DNA of 64,000 nt from Agrobacterium tumefaciens str. B6 (GTDB lineage Bacteria > Pseudomonadota > Alphaproteobacteria > Rhizobiales > Rhizobiaceae): NCBI RefSeq assembly GCF_001541315.1, contig NZ_LMVK01000034.1:186001-250000 (forward strand). Reading direction: 5' to 3'. Under the pieces are notes generated by a model. It saw only the letters and a list, made by a program, of their open reading frames with translations. It made no database searches and was not told the origin of the DNA. The translations under genes and the position numbers were made by a program. Below, piece after piece: positions 9,092-17,861 of this stretch (positions are counted from its first letter, which is position 1; every line of letters starts with the position of its first letter).

Positions 9092-9442
9092 TCACTCCTC
9101 GGGCTCGGTGGTGAACATCAGCGGAAATCCCGCTTCCTTGCCGAGATCGGTCGCTTCCTTGGCCTTGGTCTCGGCAATATCGCGCTCGCAGACGACGACA
9201 ACCGCGCTGCCGAAGCGATGCGCCGTCATCATCACCCGGTGGCCGGTCTCCTCGCTCATACGGAAGATGGCCTTCAGGACCACGGTTACGAAATCGCGCG
9301 GCGTATAGTCGTCATTCAGCAGAATGACCTTGTAGAGCTTCGGCCGCTCCAGCTTTGGTTTGACTTTCGGTTTTGGCTTGAGATCGACAGGACTGTCACT
9401 CATCATGGCCGCTCGTGCCTGTCGCTCATCGCGGTTGTTCAT
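9092..9442 (-). CDS. clpS: ClpS-type N-degron adaptor for ClpAP (ClpS2-like)
   Basis: 116 aa with a basic, Pro-rich N-terminal extension (KPKPKVKPKLERP) and the ClpS core. The NDDYTP motif supplies the Asn-Asp pair that holds the substrate alpha-amino group; MMTAH provides the pocket Met and His. The residue that is Met in canonical ClpS (YTPMEF) is Arg here (YTPRDF), as in the second, more selective ClpS paralogue of Agrobacterium-like bacteria. It delivers N-degron proteins to ClpA/ClpP. A downstream ATG (9406) is a possible alternative start. Confidence 0.92.
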   Translation of the reverse strand: MNNRDERQARAAMMSDSPVDLKPKPKVKPKLERPKLYKVILLNDDYTPRDFVTVVLKAIFRMSEETGHRVMMTAHRFGSAVVVVCERDIAETKAKEATDLGKEAGFPLMFTTEPEE

Positions 9443-9643
9443 GGGAAACCCCGTTGATGACGAAAGATCGATCGCTTGACCCGCTTATATTGCGCCGCAA
9501 CCACGTCATCGGCAAGCCTGCCCGAAATTCCTCACCATTAAAGGAGCTTTGCCCACCCAAATCGGCCCGCGGGCTTGACCTTGCCCTGCCCTTTCCGCAA
9601 AAGGCTCCTCAACGAATTCTTTCAAACGGACAGGTTTCAAGCC

Positions 9644-10747
9644 ATGGGCTTCAAATGCGGTATCGTTGGATTGCCAAATGTCGGCAAGTCCACTCTCTTC
9701 AACGCGCTGACGAAAACGGCAGCGGCACAAGCCGCCAACTATCCCTTCTGCACCATCGAGCCGAATACCGGCGAAGTGGCGGTTCCGGATGCGCGCATGA
9801 AAATCCTCGCCGACATTGCCGGCTCGAAGGAAATCATCCCTACCCGCATCTCCTTCGTCGACATCGCCGGCCTGGTACGCGGTGCATCGAAGGGCGAAGG
9901 CCTCGGCAACCAGTTCCTCGCCAATATCCGCGAAGTGGACGCCGTGGTTCACGTTCTGCGCTGCTTCGAGGATGATGACATCACCCACGTCGAAGGCCGC
10001 ATCAACCCCGTGGCCGATGCCGAAACCATCGAGACCGAGCTGATGCTCTCCGATCTCGAAAGCCTTGAGCGCCGCACGGAACAGACCCGCAAGCGCGCCA
10101 CCGGCAAGGACAAGGAATCGCTGGCGCAGCTGCCGCTGATGGAAGCTTCGCTGAAGCTTCTGAACGAAGGCAAGCCGGTCCGCACCCTGCTCTCCACGCT
10201 CGATGCCGAAGAACTGCGCATCCTTCAGGGCCTCAACCTCCTGACTGCGCACCCGGTTCTCTACGTCTGTAACGTCGCGGAAAGCGACGCCGTCGACGGC
10301 AACGAACACACCAAGGCCGTTGCCGAAATGGCGAAAGCCCAGGGCGCAGAATCCGTCGTCATCTCCGCGGCGATCGAATCCGAAGTCGCACAGCTTCCCG
10401 ATGAAGAGTCGAAGGAATTCCTCTCCGCCCTCGGCCTCGAAGAAGCGGGCCTCGACCGTCTGATCCGCGCTGGCTACAAGCTGCTTGACCTCATTACCTA
10501 TTTCACCGTTGGCCCGAAGGAATGCCGCGCCTGGACCATCGAGCGCGGCACCAAGGCCCCGCAGGCCGCCGGCGTCATCCACTCCGATTTCGAACGCGGC
10601 TTCATCCGCGCCAATACCATCGCTTACAACGACTATGTCGCCTTCAATGGCGAAGTCGGCGCGAAGGAAGCCGGCAAGGCCCGCGATGAAGGCAAGGAAT
10701 ATGTGGTTCAGGATGGCGACGTCATCCACTTCCGCTTTAATACCTGA
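9644..10747 (+). CDS. ychF: redox-regulated Obg-like ATPase YchF
   Basis: 367 aa, close to the usual 363. G-domain motifs: GLPNVGKST (G1), DIAGLVRGASKGEGLGNQFL (G3), and NVAE in place of the NKxD G4 motif, which explains the ATP preference of the family. A central coiled coil (ERRTEQTRKRAT) and the C-terminal TGS domain (TYFTVGPKECRAWTI, IHSDFERGFIRA) follow. It is cytoplasmic and ribosome-associated. The start at 9644 matches the conserved MGFKCGIVGLP N-terminus; the frame is open further upstream. Confidence 0.96.
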   Translation: MGFKCGIVGLPNVGKSTLFNALTKTAAAQAANYPFCTIEPNTGEVAVPDARMKILADIAGSKEIIPTRISFVDIAGLVRGASKGEGLGNQFLANIREVDAVVHVLRCFEDDDITHVEGRINPVADAETIETELMLSDLESLERRTEQTRKRATGKDKESLAQLPLMEASLKLLNEGKPVRTLLSTLDAEELRILQGLNLLTAHPVLYVCNVAESDAVDGNEHTKAVAEMAKAQGAESVVISAAIESEVAQLPDEESKEFLSALGLEEAGLDRLIRAGYKLLDLITYFTVGPKECRAWTIERGTKAPQAAGVIHSDFERGFIRANTIAYNDYVAFNGEVGAKEAGKARDEGKEYVVQDGDVIHFRFNT

Positions 10748-11061
10748 TCCGGCCCGGAGCAGGGAAAGGCCAAGTCGTTTCTTTTAACGTCTAGGGTGGC
10801 ACCGCGTCGCCACCGTTTCTTCTCCCCGCCGGGGAGAAGGTGGCCCGAAGGGTTGGATTAGGGGCTAGCTCTCCTGATATCACGACCCTTGCCCCCTCTT
10901 CCCGCTACCGCGACCTTCTCCCCCTCGGGGAGAAGGCGAAAGGCGCACCCGCTCGCCCAAACGCCTCTTCACGAATATGACCGCACCCTAGATTTGACCT
11001 TTACGTAAAGGGAAAAATCATCTTAGATGCGCCGACCTTGACTGTGCGAAGGGAGGACGCC
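10748..11061. repeat. rhizobial palindromic intergenic repeat (RIME-like), about 10791-10991
   Basis: The gene-free gap between ychF and the MaoC gene holds a composite palindrome. Outer ends are CTAGGGTG (10791-10798) and CACCCTAG (10984-10991). Inside are two hairpins built on CTTCTCCCC/GGGGAGAAG (about 10819-10840 and 10914-10936). This fits the short non-coding mosaic repeats found in many copies in rhizobial genomes. No ORF or transposase is present. Confidence 0.75.
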
Positions 11062-11535
11062 ATGACGCCGGTCGCGACTTATGCCTATGAGGATTTTCCC
11101 GTAGGGCAGGAATTTCCCCTTGGACCGCAATCGATTTCCGCAGAGCAGATCGTTGCTTTCGCCAGTGAATTCGATCCCCAACCCATGCACCTGTCCGAAG
11201 AGGCCGGGCGCCAGAGCATTCTCGGCGGGCTCGCCGCTTCCGGCTGGCACACCTGCAGCCTGCTGATGCGGATGATGGCCGACAGCTATATCTCGGACTC
11301 GACCTCACAGGGCAGCCCCGGCATCGACTACGTCGACTGGAAGAAACCGGTTCTGGCTGGTGATACGCTTTCGGGAAAATCCATCGTGCTGGAGCAGCGC
11401 CCTTCCGCTTCGCGCCCCGGCATCGGCCTCGTGAAATTACGCCACGAGCTTTATAACCAGCGCGGCGTTCTGGTGTCGCACGGGGAAAACACCGTCATGT
11501 TCCTGATGCGCGGTAATGGAGGCGTTACGGCATGA
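11062..11535 (+). CDS. MaoC-like (R)-specific enoyl hydratase, hot-dog fold
   Basis: 157 aa. The hydratase signature is FDPQPMHLSEEAG, with the Asp/His catalytic pair, followed by GGLAASGWHT. MaoC-type proteins hydrate enoyl-CoA or related thioesters. The ATG at 11062 has GGGAGGA 6 nt upstream. Its stop overlaps the start of a second MaoC gene (ATGA at 11532), so the two are translationally coupled and may form a heteromer. Neighbours give no specific pathway. Confidence 0.88.
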   Translation: MTPVATYAYEDFPVGQEFPLGPQSISAEQIVAFASEFDPQPMHLSEEAGRQSILGGLAASGWHTCSLLMRMMADSYISDSTSQGSPGIDYVDWKKPVLAGDTLSGKSIVLEQRPSASRPGIGLVKLRHELYNQRGVLVSHGENTVMFLMRGNGGVTA

Positions 11536-11999
11536 AACTGGCAGAACTTTCCCCGATCGGCGAACGCGTCACCCTCGATACGCTGCATTTTTCCGCCGAA
11601 GACATTATTCGCTTCGCCCGCGATTTCGATCCGCAGCCTTTTCACCTCGATGCCGAAGCAGCCAAGAACAGCGTTTTCGGTGGGCTTTGTGCTTCCGGCT
11701 GGCACACCGGTGCAGGCTGGATGAAATGTTTTCTCTCTCACTGGATGAAAGAGGTAAAAAGGTTGAAGCAACAGGGCCTGGAGCCGCCAAAACTCGGCCC
11801 CTCCCCCGGCTTTCGCGAACTCAAATGGAAAAAACCGGTCTTCGCCGGAGACGATGTCACCTACTTCGTCACCCTGCTCGACACCCGCCCATTGGAATCA
11901 AGGGCCGGCATCTGGTTGAACACGACCTTCAATGAGGGCGTGAACCAGTCTGGAGACACGGTGCTGACCTTCCGCAGCGGCGTGCTGGAGTTCGAATAG
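11532..11999 (+). CDS. second MaoC-like hydratase
   Basis: 155 aa, a clear paralogue of the preceding gene: FDPQPFHLDAEAA, GGLCASGWHTGAGW and KWKKPVFAGD align with the first copy. The Asp and His of the hydratase motif are kept, so both copies look catalytically competent. The 4-bp overlap suggests a fixed stoichiometry. Residues 75-95 carry an extra Lys-rich insert (KEVKRLKQQGLEPPK) that the first copy lacks. Confidence 0.87.
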   Translation: MKLAELSPIGERVTLDTLHFSAEDIIRFARDFDPQPFHLDAEAAKNSVFGGLCASGWHTGAGWMKCFLSHWMKEVKRLKQQGLEPPKLGPSPGFRELKWKKPVFAGDDVTYFVTLLDTRPLESRAGIWLNTTFNEGVNQSGDTVLTFRSGVLEFE

Positions 12000-12062
12000 G
12001 GGCTGGCCCATATCACCCCGCCGCGATAGCTTCAAAGCAGGCATCACGGCGGGCAGGTCAAT

Positions 12063-12671
12063 ATGGATGATATTCTCAAGGGTTATGCCGAGGCGGCAAC
12101 GCCGGAGCTGATTTCCAGATTCGATAATCTCGACTGCCGGGAGATTTACACGCCCGTCATCGACCTGCTGCCGTCGACACCGTGCCGGATCGCAGATATC
12201 GGCAGCGGCACCGGCCGCGACGCCGCATGGTTCGCAGCGCAGGGTCACGATGTTCTGGCAGTCGAGCCGGTCAGCGAGCTTCGCGAACCCGGCATGCAAT
12301 TACATCCATCGGATAAGATTACGTGGCTGGACGACAGTTTACCCGGCCTCGCGAAAGCCCGTCTGCACGGCGTCTTCGATCTGGTCGTCCTGTGCGGCGT
12401 CTGGCACCACGTCGACTACGAGGCAAGGCAAGCCGCGATGGAGAGCCTTGCGGAAATGACGGCGACGGGCGGCTCGCTGATCATGTCGCTGCGCCACGGC
12501 CCCGCCCCCGAAGGTCGCCGCGCCTTTGCCGTTTCACCGGCGGAAACGACAGGCGAAGCCGCCCGTCTCGGTTTCACGCTAATCCGGCACGCGGAAGTCG
12601 CCTCCATTCAGGCAGGACATCGCGCTCTGGGCGTCCGCTGGACTTGGATTGCCTTACGGAAGACGGGATGA
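12063..12671 (+). CDS. class I SAM-dependent methyltransferase
   Basis: 202 aa. Motif I for SAM binding is IADIGSGTGRDAAWFA, the acidic residue of motif II is in VLAVEPV, and FDLVVLCGVWHHV matches motif IV. The substrate cannot be inferred. The ribosome site GGGCAGG is 7 nt before the ATG. Convergent with apt; a hairpin (GGGCTGCCGCAGCAGCCC) lies between the stops. Confidence 0.88.
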   Translation: MDDILKGYAEAATPELISRFDNLDCREIYTPVIDLLPSTPCRIADIGSGTGRDAAWFAAQGHDVLAVEPVSELREPGMQLHPSDKITWLDDSLPGLAKARLHGVFDLVVLCGVWHHVDYEARQAAMESLAEMTATGGSLIMSLRHGPAPEGRRAFAVSPAETTGEAARLGFTLIRHAEVASIQAGHRALGVRWTWIALRKTG

Positions 12672-12676
12672 AAAGA

Positions 12677-12700
12677 GCGGGCTGCCGCAGCAGCCCTGAT
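12677..12700. terminator. hairpin between convergent methyltransferase and apt genes
   Basis: GGGCTG and CAGCCC pair around a short loop between the two stop codons. There is no strong U-tract on either strand; shared terminator tentative. Confidence 0.4.
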
Positions 12701-12713
12701 CAGTCTTTCAGCC

Positions 12714-13256
12714 TTAATGGCCGGAAAATTCCACCAGCGTCCGGACCTCGACACCAAGGTCTTCCAGCTTCTTGCGGCCGCCGAGATCAGGCAGATCAAT
12801 GACGAAGCAGGCGGAAACGATCTCCGCACCCATCTGCCGCAAAAGCTTGACCGCGCCTTCAGCGGTGCCGCCGGTGGCAATCAGGTCGTCAACCAGAATG
12901 ACCTTTTCGCCCGGCTGTACCGCGTCCACATGCATTTCCATTTCGTCGACGCCGTATTCAAGGCTGTAGGCGACACGGACGGTGGTGTGCGGCAGCTTGC
13001 CCTTCTTGCGGATCGGCACGAAACCGGCCGACAGCTGATGCGCCACCGCCCCGCCCAGAATGAAGCCGCGTGCTTCCATGCCGGCAATCTTGTCGATCTT
13101 CGTTCCCGCATAGGGCTGCACGAGTTCGTCCACCGCGCGGCGGAAAGCCCGTGGATTACCGAGCAGTGTCGTGATGTCCCTGAAGATGATGCCCGGCTTC
13201 GGATAGTCGGGAATGGAACGGATGGCAGCGGAAAGCTCCGAAGCGATAACGGTCAT
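12714..13256 (-). CDS. apt: adenine phosphoribosyltransferase
   Basis: 180 aa, normal length. It makes AMP from adenine and PRPP (purine salvage, cytoplasm). The PRPP loop is [20 protein letters not shown]; the N-terminus [19 protein letters not shown] and [13 protein letters not shown] are standard Apt signatures. A single gene in this context, with GGAA shortly before the ATG. Confidence 0.96.
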   Translation of the reverse strand: MTVIASELSAAIRSIPDYPKPGIIFRDITTLLGNPRAFRRAVDELVQPYAGTKIDKIAGMEARGFILGGAVAHQLSAGFVPIRKKGKLPHTTVRVAYSLEYGVDEMEMHVDAVQPGEKVILVDDLIATGGTAEGAVKLLRQMGAEIVSACFVIDLPDLGGRKKLEDLGVEVRTLVEFSGH

Positions 13257-13348
13257 GGTATTTCCAGTTAAGACAAGGGAAGTGGATCAGAAGGTTCGGA
13301 CTACCCTATCAACTTGACGGCTGCGGACCAACTAAAAAGGACCGGCGC

Positions 13349-13741
13349 TCAATCCGCGGGTGACATTCCCTTGATCCGCGCCCAGGCCGGGCAGACATCC
13401 TCGAAGGAATGCGACAGGGGCCGCAACGCCTCATCATCCCTGTCATCGAAGCTTCCCGAGACCAGCGCGACGGTCGGTGCGTCATCAATGGCGCCGAGCG
13501 TGCTGCCGCAGACCGGGCAGAAAGCCCGGCTGGAATAATCGGAGGATCGGAAAGTCGAGGGCGCGCCGCCCTTTCCCGTCCATGTCACCACATCCCTCTC
13601 GAACTCCACCCAGGCAAGGCTGGGCGCGCCGGAATGCCGCTGGCAGATATCGCAGGAGCAGGTGTGCGGATTGCCGGGCTCGCCCGTGACTTCAAAACGG
13701 ATGGAGCCACACAGGCAACCGCCGCTGCGAATTTTCGTCAT
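13349..13741 (-). CDS. GFA-family (glutathione-dependent formaldehyde-activating-like) protein
   Basis: 130 aa. Zinc-binding cysteines lie in the family pattern: GGCLCGSIRFEVTG, HTCSCDICQRHSG and AFCPVCGSTLG. GFA-fold proteins resemble glutathione-dependent formaldehyde-activating enzyme, but most members have unknown substrates. I chose the ATG at 13741 because GGGGAG lies 9 nt upstream; the frame stays open to 13765. No formaldehyde genes are adjacent. Confidence 0.85.
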   Translation of the reverse strand: MTKIRSGGCLCGSIRFEVTGEPGNPHTCSCDICQRHSGAPSLAWVEFERDVVTWTGKGGAPSTFRSSDYSSRAFCPVCGSTLGAIDDAPTVALVSGSFDDRDDEALRPLSHSFEDVCPAWARIKGMSPAD

Positions 13742-13765
13742 TTCCACCATCTCCCCTGAACACAT

Positions 13766-13796
13766 GAAAAGGCCCCCGCGGAAGACCGCAGGGGCC
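13766..13796 (-). terminator. terminator of the petABC operon
   Basis: Read on the reverse strand: GGCCCCTGCGG, loop TCTT, CCGCGGGGGCC, then TTTTC. It stands 28 nt after the petC stop. Confidence 0.85.
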
Positions 13797-13823
13797 GATG
13801 ATTGGCAGGCATCTGAATGCCGA

Positions 13824-14711
13824 TCAATGTTCCTTGTTGGCGTAGACCGATTTCTTGGTGAGATAGATCAGCGCCGTGAAGATGAACAGGAACACCATGA
13901 CCATGAAACCGGTGCGCTTGCGCTGTTCCAGATGCGGCTCTGCGGCCCACATCAGGAAGGCGGAGACATCCTTGGAATATTGGTCCACGGTCTGCGGCGC
14001 GCCATCGTCATAGGTCACCTGATCGGCACTGATCGGTGGCGCCATCTTCAGCGACGCCGCGCTGACGAAATACGGGTTGAAATGCGTGCCTTCCGACACT
14101 TCAACACCGGCCGGCGGGTCCTGATATCCGGTCAGCAGCGCGTGGATATAGTCCGGGCCGCCTTCCTGATAACCACCGATGATCGGGATCATGTCGATGA
14201 CGAATTGCGGGAAGCCGCGCTCCACCCCGCGCGCCTTGGCGAGCAGCGACATGTCGGGCGGCGCAGCGCCACCATTGGCGGCAGCGGCCGCCTCATGGTT
14301 CGGGAAAGGCGAAGGGAAATGATCTGATGGCACGGCCTTGCGATTATACATTTCGCCGTCGGCGTTCGGCCCGTCCTGGACTTCATATTCCGCGGCGAAA
14401 GCCTTCACCTGCTCGTCCGAATAACCGAGATCCCCCAGCGTGCGGAAGGAAACGAGGCTCATGGAATGGCAGGCGGAGCAGACTTCCTTATAGACCTTCA
14501 GGCCGCGCTGCAGCTGGCCCTTGTCATATTTGCCGAAGGGTCCGGCAAAGGACCAGCTCTGCTCTTCGGGCTTGATCACCGGGAAGTGGCCCCCGGCAAT
14601 CGCATGTTCCGTCTTGGTGGCGAGATCATGGCTCTCCTCCGCCGCCGAAGCGACGGTGACGGAACAGCCGATGGCGGCGAAAAGCGCGATGCTTGTTACA
14701 AGCTTCTTCAT
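13824..14711 (-). CDS. petC: cytochrome c1, bc1 complex
   Basis: 295 aa. A signal peptide (VTSIALFAAIGCSVTVASA) is followed by the haem c motif CSACH. The axial Met probably lies in SLKMAPPI. A C-terminal membrane anchor (TGFMVMVFLFIFTALIYL) is present. The haem domain faces the periplasm and accepts electrons from the Rieske protein. The ATG at 14711 has AAGGAAGG 9 nt upstream; an ATG at 14720 is too close to it. In many Rhizobiales cytochrome b and c1 are one fused fbcH product; here petB and petC are separate frames with a 22-bp gap. Confidence 0.95.
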   Translation of the reverse strand: MKKLVTSIALFAAIGCSVTVASAAEESHDLATKTEHAIAGGHFPVIKPEEQSWSFAGPFGKYDKGQLQRGLKVYKEVCSACHSMSLVSFRTLGDLGYSDEQVKAFAAEYEVQDGPNADGEMYNRKAVPSDHFPSPFPNHEAAAAANGGAAPPDMSLLAKARGVERGFPQFVIDMIPIIGGYQEGGPDYIHALLTGYQDPPAGVEVSEGTHFNPYFVSAASLKMAPPISADQVTYDDGAPQTVDQYSKDVSAFLMWAAEPHLEQRKRTGFMVMVFLFIFTALIYLTKKSVYANKEH

Positions 14712-14733
14712 TGTCGTCATCCTTCCTTCGCGC

Positions 14734-16017
14734 TCAGACTTCTGTGGCCGCAGGCGCGGCACCCGTCTTGGCGGCGTTCTTTGCAAGAACGGCCTCGGTA
14801 ATCGAATTCGGAATACGCCGCGGCGTTTCGACCAGACCGAGGATCGGCATGATGACGAGGAAGAAACCGAAGTAATAAAGCGTGCCGATCTGCGACATGA
14901 TGACGTAGATGCCTTCCGCCGGGCGCGAGCCCAGCCAGCCGAGCATGATGGCATTCACCACGAACAGCCAGAAGAACATCTTGTACCAGGGACGATAGAC
15001 GGCGGAACGAACCTTCGACGTATCGAGCCAGGGCAGGAAGAACAGCACGATGATCGCGCCGAACATGACGAGAACGCCGCCGAGCTTGGAATCGATGATC
15101 CAGATGTTGAAGGTGATGGCGCGCAGCATGGCGTAGAACGGCAGATAATACCATTCCGGCACGATATGCGCCGGCGTCTTCAGCGGGTCCGCCATGATGT
15201 AGTTATCAGGGTGGCCGAGGAAGTTCGGCATATAGAAGATGAACCACGCATAAGCGATGAGGAACACCGAAACGCCGAGCGCATCCTTCAGCGTCGCATA
15301 GGGCGTGAAGGGAACCGTGTCGGTCTTGCTCTTCACTTCCACACCGGTCGGGTTGGTCTGGCCGGTCACATGCAGCGCCCAGATGTGCAGGACGACGACA
15401 CCCGCGATCATGAAGGGCAGCAGGTAATGCAGCGCGAAGAAGCGGTTCAGCGTCGGATTATCCACGGCAAAGCCGCCGAGCAGGAACTGCTGGATCCATT
15501 CACCCACGAGCGGGAAAGCCGTGAAGAAGCCGGTGATGACGGTCGCGCCCCAGAAGGACATCTGGCCCCAGGGCAGAACGTAGCCCATGAAGCCCGTCGC
15601 CATCATCAGGAGATAGATCACACAGCCGAGAATCCAGAGGATTTCGCGCGGCGCCTTGTAGGAGCCGTAATAAAGGCCGCGGGCAATGTGCAGGTAAACT
15701 GCGATGAAGAAGAACGACGCGCCATTGGCATGCATGTAGCGCAGCAGCCAGCCGTGGTTGACGTCACGCATGATCTTTTCGACGGAATTGAAGGCAACCG
15801 TCGTTTCGGCCGCATAATGCATGGCCAGCACGACACCGGTGAGGATCTGAACGATCAGCATCACGGAAAGCATCGCGCCGAAGGTGTAGGCGTAGTTCAG
15901 GTTACGCGGGACAGGATAGGCAACGAAGCTGTCATAGATCAAGCGCGGCAAGGGAAGCCGCGAATCGATCCACCTTTCGATGCCGGTGGACGGCTGATAA
16001 CTGGAATGACCACTCAT
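14734..16017 (-). CDS. petB: cytochrome b, bc1 complex
   Basis: 427 aa, polytopic. The quinol-oxidising and quinone-reducing subunit holding haems bL and bH. Haem-ligating His residues lie in helices B and D ([52 protein letters not shown]), and the Qo-site motif [13 protein letters not shown] is intact. GGGG precedes the ATG. It lies between petA (14 bp away) and petC. Confidence 0.97.
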   Translation of the reverse strand: MSGHSSYQPSTGIERWIDSRLPLPRLIYDSFVAYPVPRNLNYAYTFGAMLSVMLIVQILTGVVLAMHYAAETTVAFNSVEKIMRDVNHGWLLRYMHANGASFFFIAVYLHIARGLYYGSYKAPREILWILGCVIYLLMMATGFMGYVLPWGQMSFWGATVITGFFTAFPLVGEWIQQFLLGGFAVDNPTLNRFFALHYLLPFMIAGVVVLHIWALHVTGQTNPTGVEVKSKTDTVPFTPYATLKDALGVSVFLIAYAWFIFYMPNFLGHPDNYIMADPLKTPAHIVPEWYYLPFYAMLRAITFNIWIIDSKLGGVLVMFGAIIVLFFLPWLDTSKVRSAVYRPWYKMFFWLFVVNAIMLGWLGSRPAEGIYVIMSQIGTLYYFGFFLVIMPILGLVETPRRIPNSITEAVLAKNAAKTGAAPAATEV

Positions 16018-16031
16018 GAATAACTGTCCCC

Positions 16032-16610
16032 TTATCCGATCTTGATCACGGTATCGGATGTGAATGCAAATGTCGGGATGGCGAGGTTTTCCGGCGCCGG
16101 ACCCTTACGTATGCGGCCCGCCGTATCGTAGTGCGAGCCATGGCAGGGACAGAACCACCCGCCGAAATCGCCGGCCTGGCCGAGCGGAACGCAACCGAGA
16201 TGGGTACAGGAACCGATCATGACGATCCAGTTTTCCTTACCCTCGCCGGCGGAACGGTCGATATCCGTCGCCTGCGCATCGGGGGCAACATTGGCATTGC
16301 GCGCCACGGGATCCTTCAGATCGCCGAGAGCGACGGCCTTGGCTTCCTCGATTTCCTTTTCCGTGCGGTTGCGGATGAAAATCGGCTTGCCGCGCCACTT
16401 GACGGTGAGCGACATGCCCGGCTCGACCGCCGTGACATCCACCTCGATGGAGGCGAGCGCCAGCGTCGATGCATCGGGACGCATCTGGTCAATAAAAGGC
16501 CATGCAACTGCGGCGGCACCGACGGCGCCCGCCATTCCCGTCACTAGGTAAAGAAAATCGCGACGGGTCGGTTCACCCGAAGCGTCGTGATTGGTTACGT
16601 GCTCGCTCAC
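16032..16610 (-). CDS. petA: Rieske iron-sulfur subunit, bc1 complex
   Basis: 192 aa. Twin-arginine motif TRRDFLYLV (Arg16-17) followed by a membrane helix (residues ~20-40) that stays as an anchor. The 2Fe-2S cluster boxes are CTHLGC (135-140) and CPCHGSHYD (154-162), with both ligating His and the disulfide Cys. It moves electrons from quinol to cytochrome c1. I placed the start at GTG 16610, giving VSEHVTNHD, with GAGGA 9 nt upstream; the frame is open further upstream but has no ribosome site there. First gene of petABC. Confidence 0.96.
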   Translation of the reverse strand: MSEHVTNHDASGEPTRRDFLYLVTGMAGAVGAAAVAWPFIDQMRPDASTLALASIEVDVTAVEPGMSLTVKWRGKPIFIRNRTEKEIEEAKAVALGDLKDPVARNANVAPDAQATDIDRSAGEGKENWIVMIGSCTHLGCVPLGQAGDFGGWFCPCHGSHYDTAGRIRKGPAPENLAIPTFAFTSDTVIKIG

Positions 16611-16673
16611 CGCTACACCATCCTCTGCGCTGTTTTTGCCGTAAATCGCATGAGTCCTCCCGCTATGATTTGA

Positions 16674-16704
16674 TCCAGGACAAACTCCGTCCCATCGTCC
16701 TGGA
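16674..16704. promoter_or_regulatory. inverted repeat between petABC and the divergent gene
   Basis: TCCAGGAC and GTCCTGGA, 8-bp perfect arms, 15-nt spacer, about 65 bp before the petA start. It could be an operator or a leader hairpin for petABC. No known regulator motif recognised. Confidence 0.35.
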
Positions 16705-16919
16705 CACAACTGCGGCATTAAGAAACCGCGTCACTCTGTTTGATCGCAAAATATTGACCGACTTGGCAAGAGCAAAGCACACAAAGCCGCCGTAATTCTG
16801 CCGGAGGGGGCCGATTTGGCTCGAATTTTTTCGCCGCCCTTGGCAGGCGGGCAACATTGTGCGCATCCATGCCCCATGTTAGGAGACTTCAAGGGAGAGC
16901 TCGGAAAGCAGGGATTCGG

Positions 16920-17852
16920 ATGACGGCGAAGCTCTCTTGCATGGTCTCCACGGCAGTGGCTGCCGTTCTGTTTATCGCCAGCCTGCGCTACGTCACCGAT
17001 TTCTGGCTTCTCGCCTTCGTCACCAGCTTCCAGCTTCACATCGCGCTCGCCTGTATCCTGCTGTCATGCCTCGTCTTCTGGCTGACGCGCGATGCGGTTT
17101 CGGCTCTGCTTGTGGTCTGGTCGCTGGCACTCGCCATCCATGCCGTGGCGATGCTGACGGAATTTTCCACATCCGCCACCGCTGCGCCTGATGCAAAGCC
17201 GTTTCGGCTGCTATCCTTCAACGTCTTGATGGACAATGCCGCCAATGCGGATGCGATTGCCAACAAAATTCTCGAATCGGGCGCGGATGCCGTCTATCTC
17301 TTCGAGGCGGCGGCATTGCAATCGGTTCTGCCCCGTCTGCAGCAAACCTACCCGCACAGGCTGGGCTGTTACACAGGCACATCCGGATGCGATCTGGTCA
17401 TCCTGTCAAAAAGACCATTGCAGGAAGGCCGTTTCCACAGTCTCAGCGATCTGCGCCGCGACCGGTTTGCCATCGCCCATATCGACCTCGACGGCACGGA
17501 ACTGACGCTCGCCGCAGGCCACATCACCAAGCCCTATTTCGACGATTATCATCGCGATGAACTGGATGAAGTCAGCGAAATCCTCTTTCGCGTCACCGGC
17601 CCGCTCATTCTCGCCGGAGATTTCAACTCGTCCAGCATAGCGCCCGATATGCGCGCCTTTCTCGCCGCCAACGACCTGAAGAAAGCCACCTTCGAACCCG
17701 CCACATGGCCGACGGAGGCCGGTCGTTTCGGCATCGCCATCGACCACATCTTCGCCCGCGAACCGGCAACGCTCATGAAAATCACCCGCCTGCCCGATAG
17801 CCTCGGTTCCAATCATTATGGCCTGATGGCGGATTTCATGATCGGGAAATAG
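16920..17852 (+). CDS. membrane-anchored endonuclease/exonuclease/phosphatase (EEP) family protein
   Basis: 310 aa. Two to three N-terminal membrane helices (residues ~6-80) precede an EEP domain: LLSFNVLMDNA, DAVYLFEAA, LILAGDFNSSS, IDHIFA and GSNHYGLMADF. The Asn, Asp-x-Asn and terminal His of this metal-dependent fold are present. The usual Glu may be the one in LFEAA. The substrate is unknown; related membrane EEP proteins may act on phospholipids or nucleic acids. ATG 16920 has AGGGA upstream; an earlier in-frame ATG (16857) lacks one. Divergent from petABC. Confidence 0.82.
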   Translation: MTAKLSCMVSTAVAAVLFIASLRYVTDFWLLAFVTSFQLHIALACILLSCLVFWLTRDAVSALLVVWSLALAIHAVAMLTEFSTSATAAPDAKPFRLLSFNVLMDNAANADAIANKILESGADAVYLFEAAALQSVLPRLQQTYPHRLGCYTGTSGCDLVILSKRPLQEGRFHSLSDLRRDRFAIAHIDLDGTELTLAAGHITKPYFDDYHRDELDEVSEILFRVTGPLILAGDFNSSSIAPDMRAFLAANDLKKATFEPATWPTEAGRFGIAIDHIFAREPATLMKITRLPDSLGSNHYGLMADFMIGK

Positions 17853-17861
17853 TCGAAGGCC

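Noticed and set aside
14521..16023. 500-codon open frame on the plus strand
   Set aside because: Antisense to petB and petC; low-complexity acidic/basic composition and no family resemblance.
16857..16919. Upstream extension of the EEP-family gene
   Set aside because: The frame is open, but the ATG at 16857 lacks a ribosome site and the extension is basic with no conserved features.
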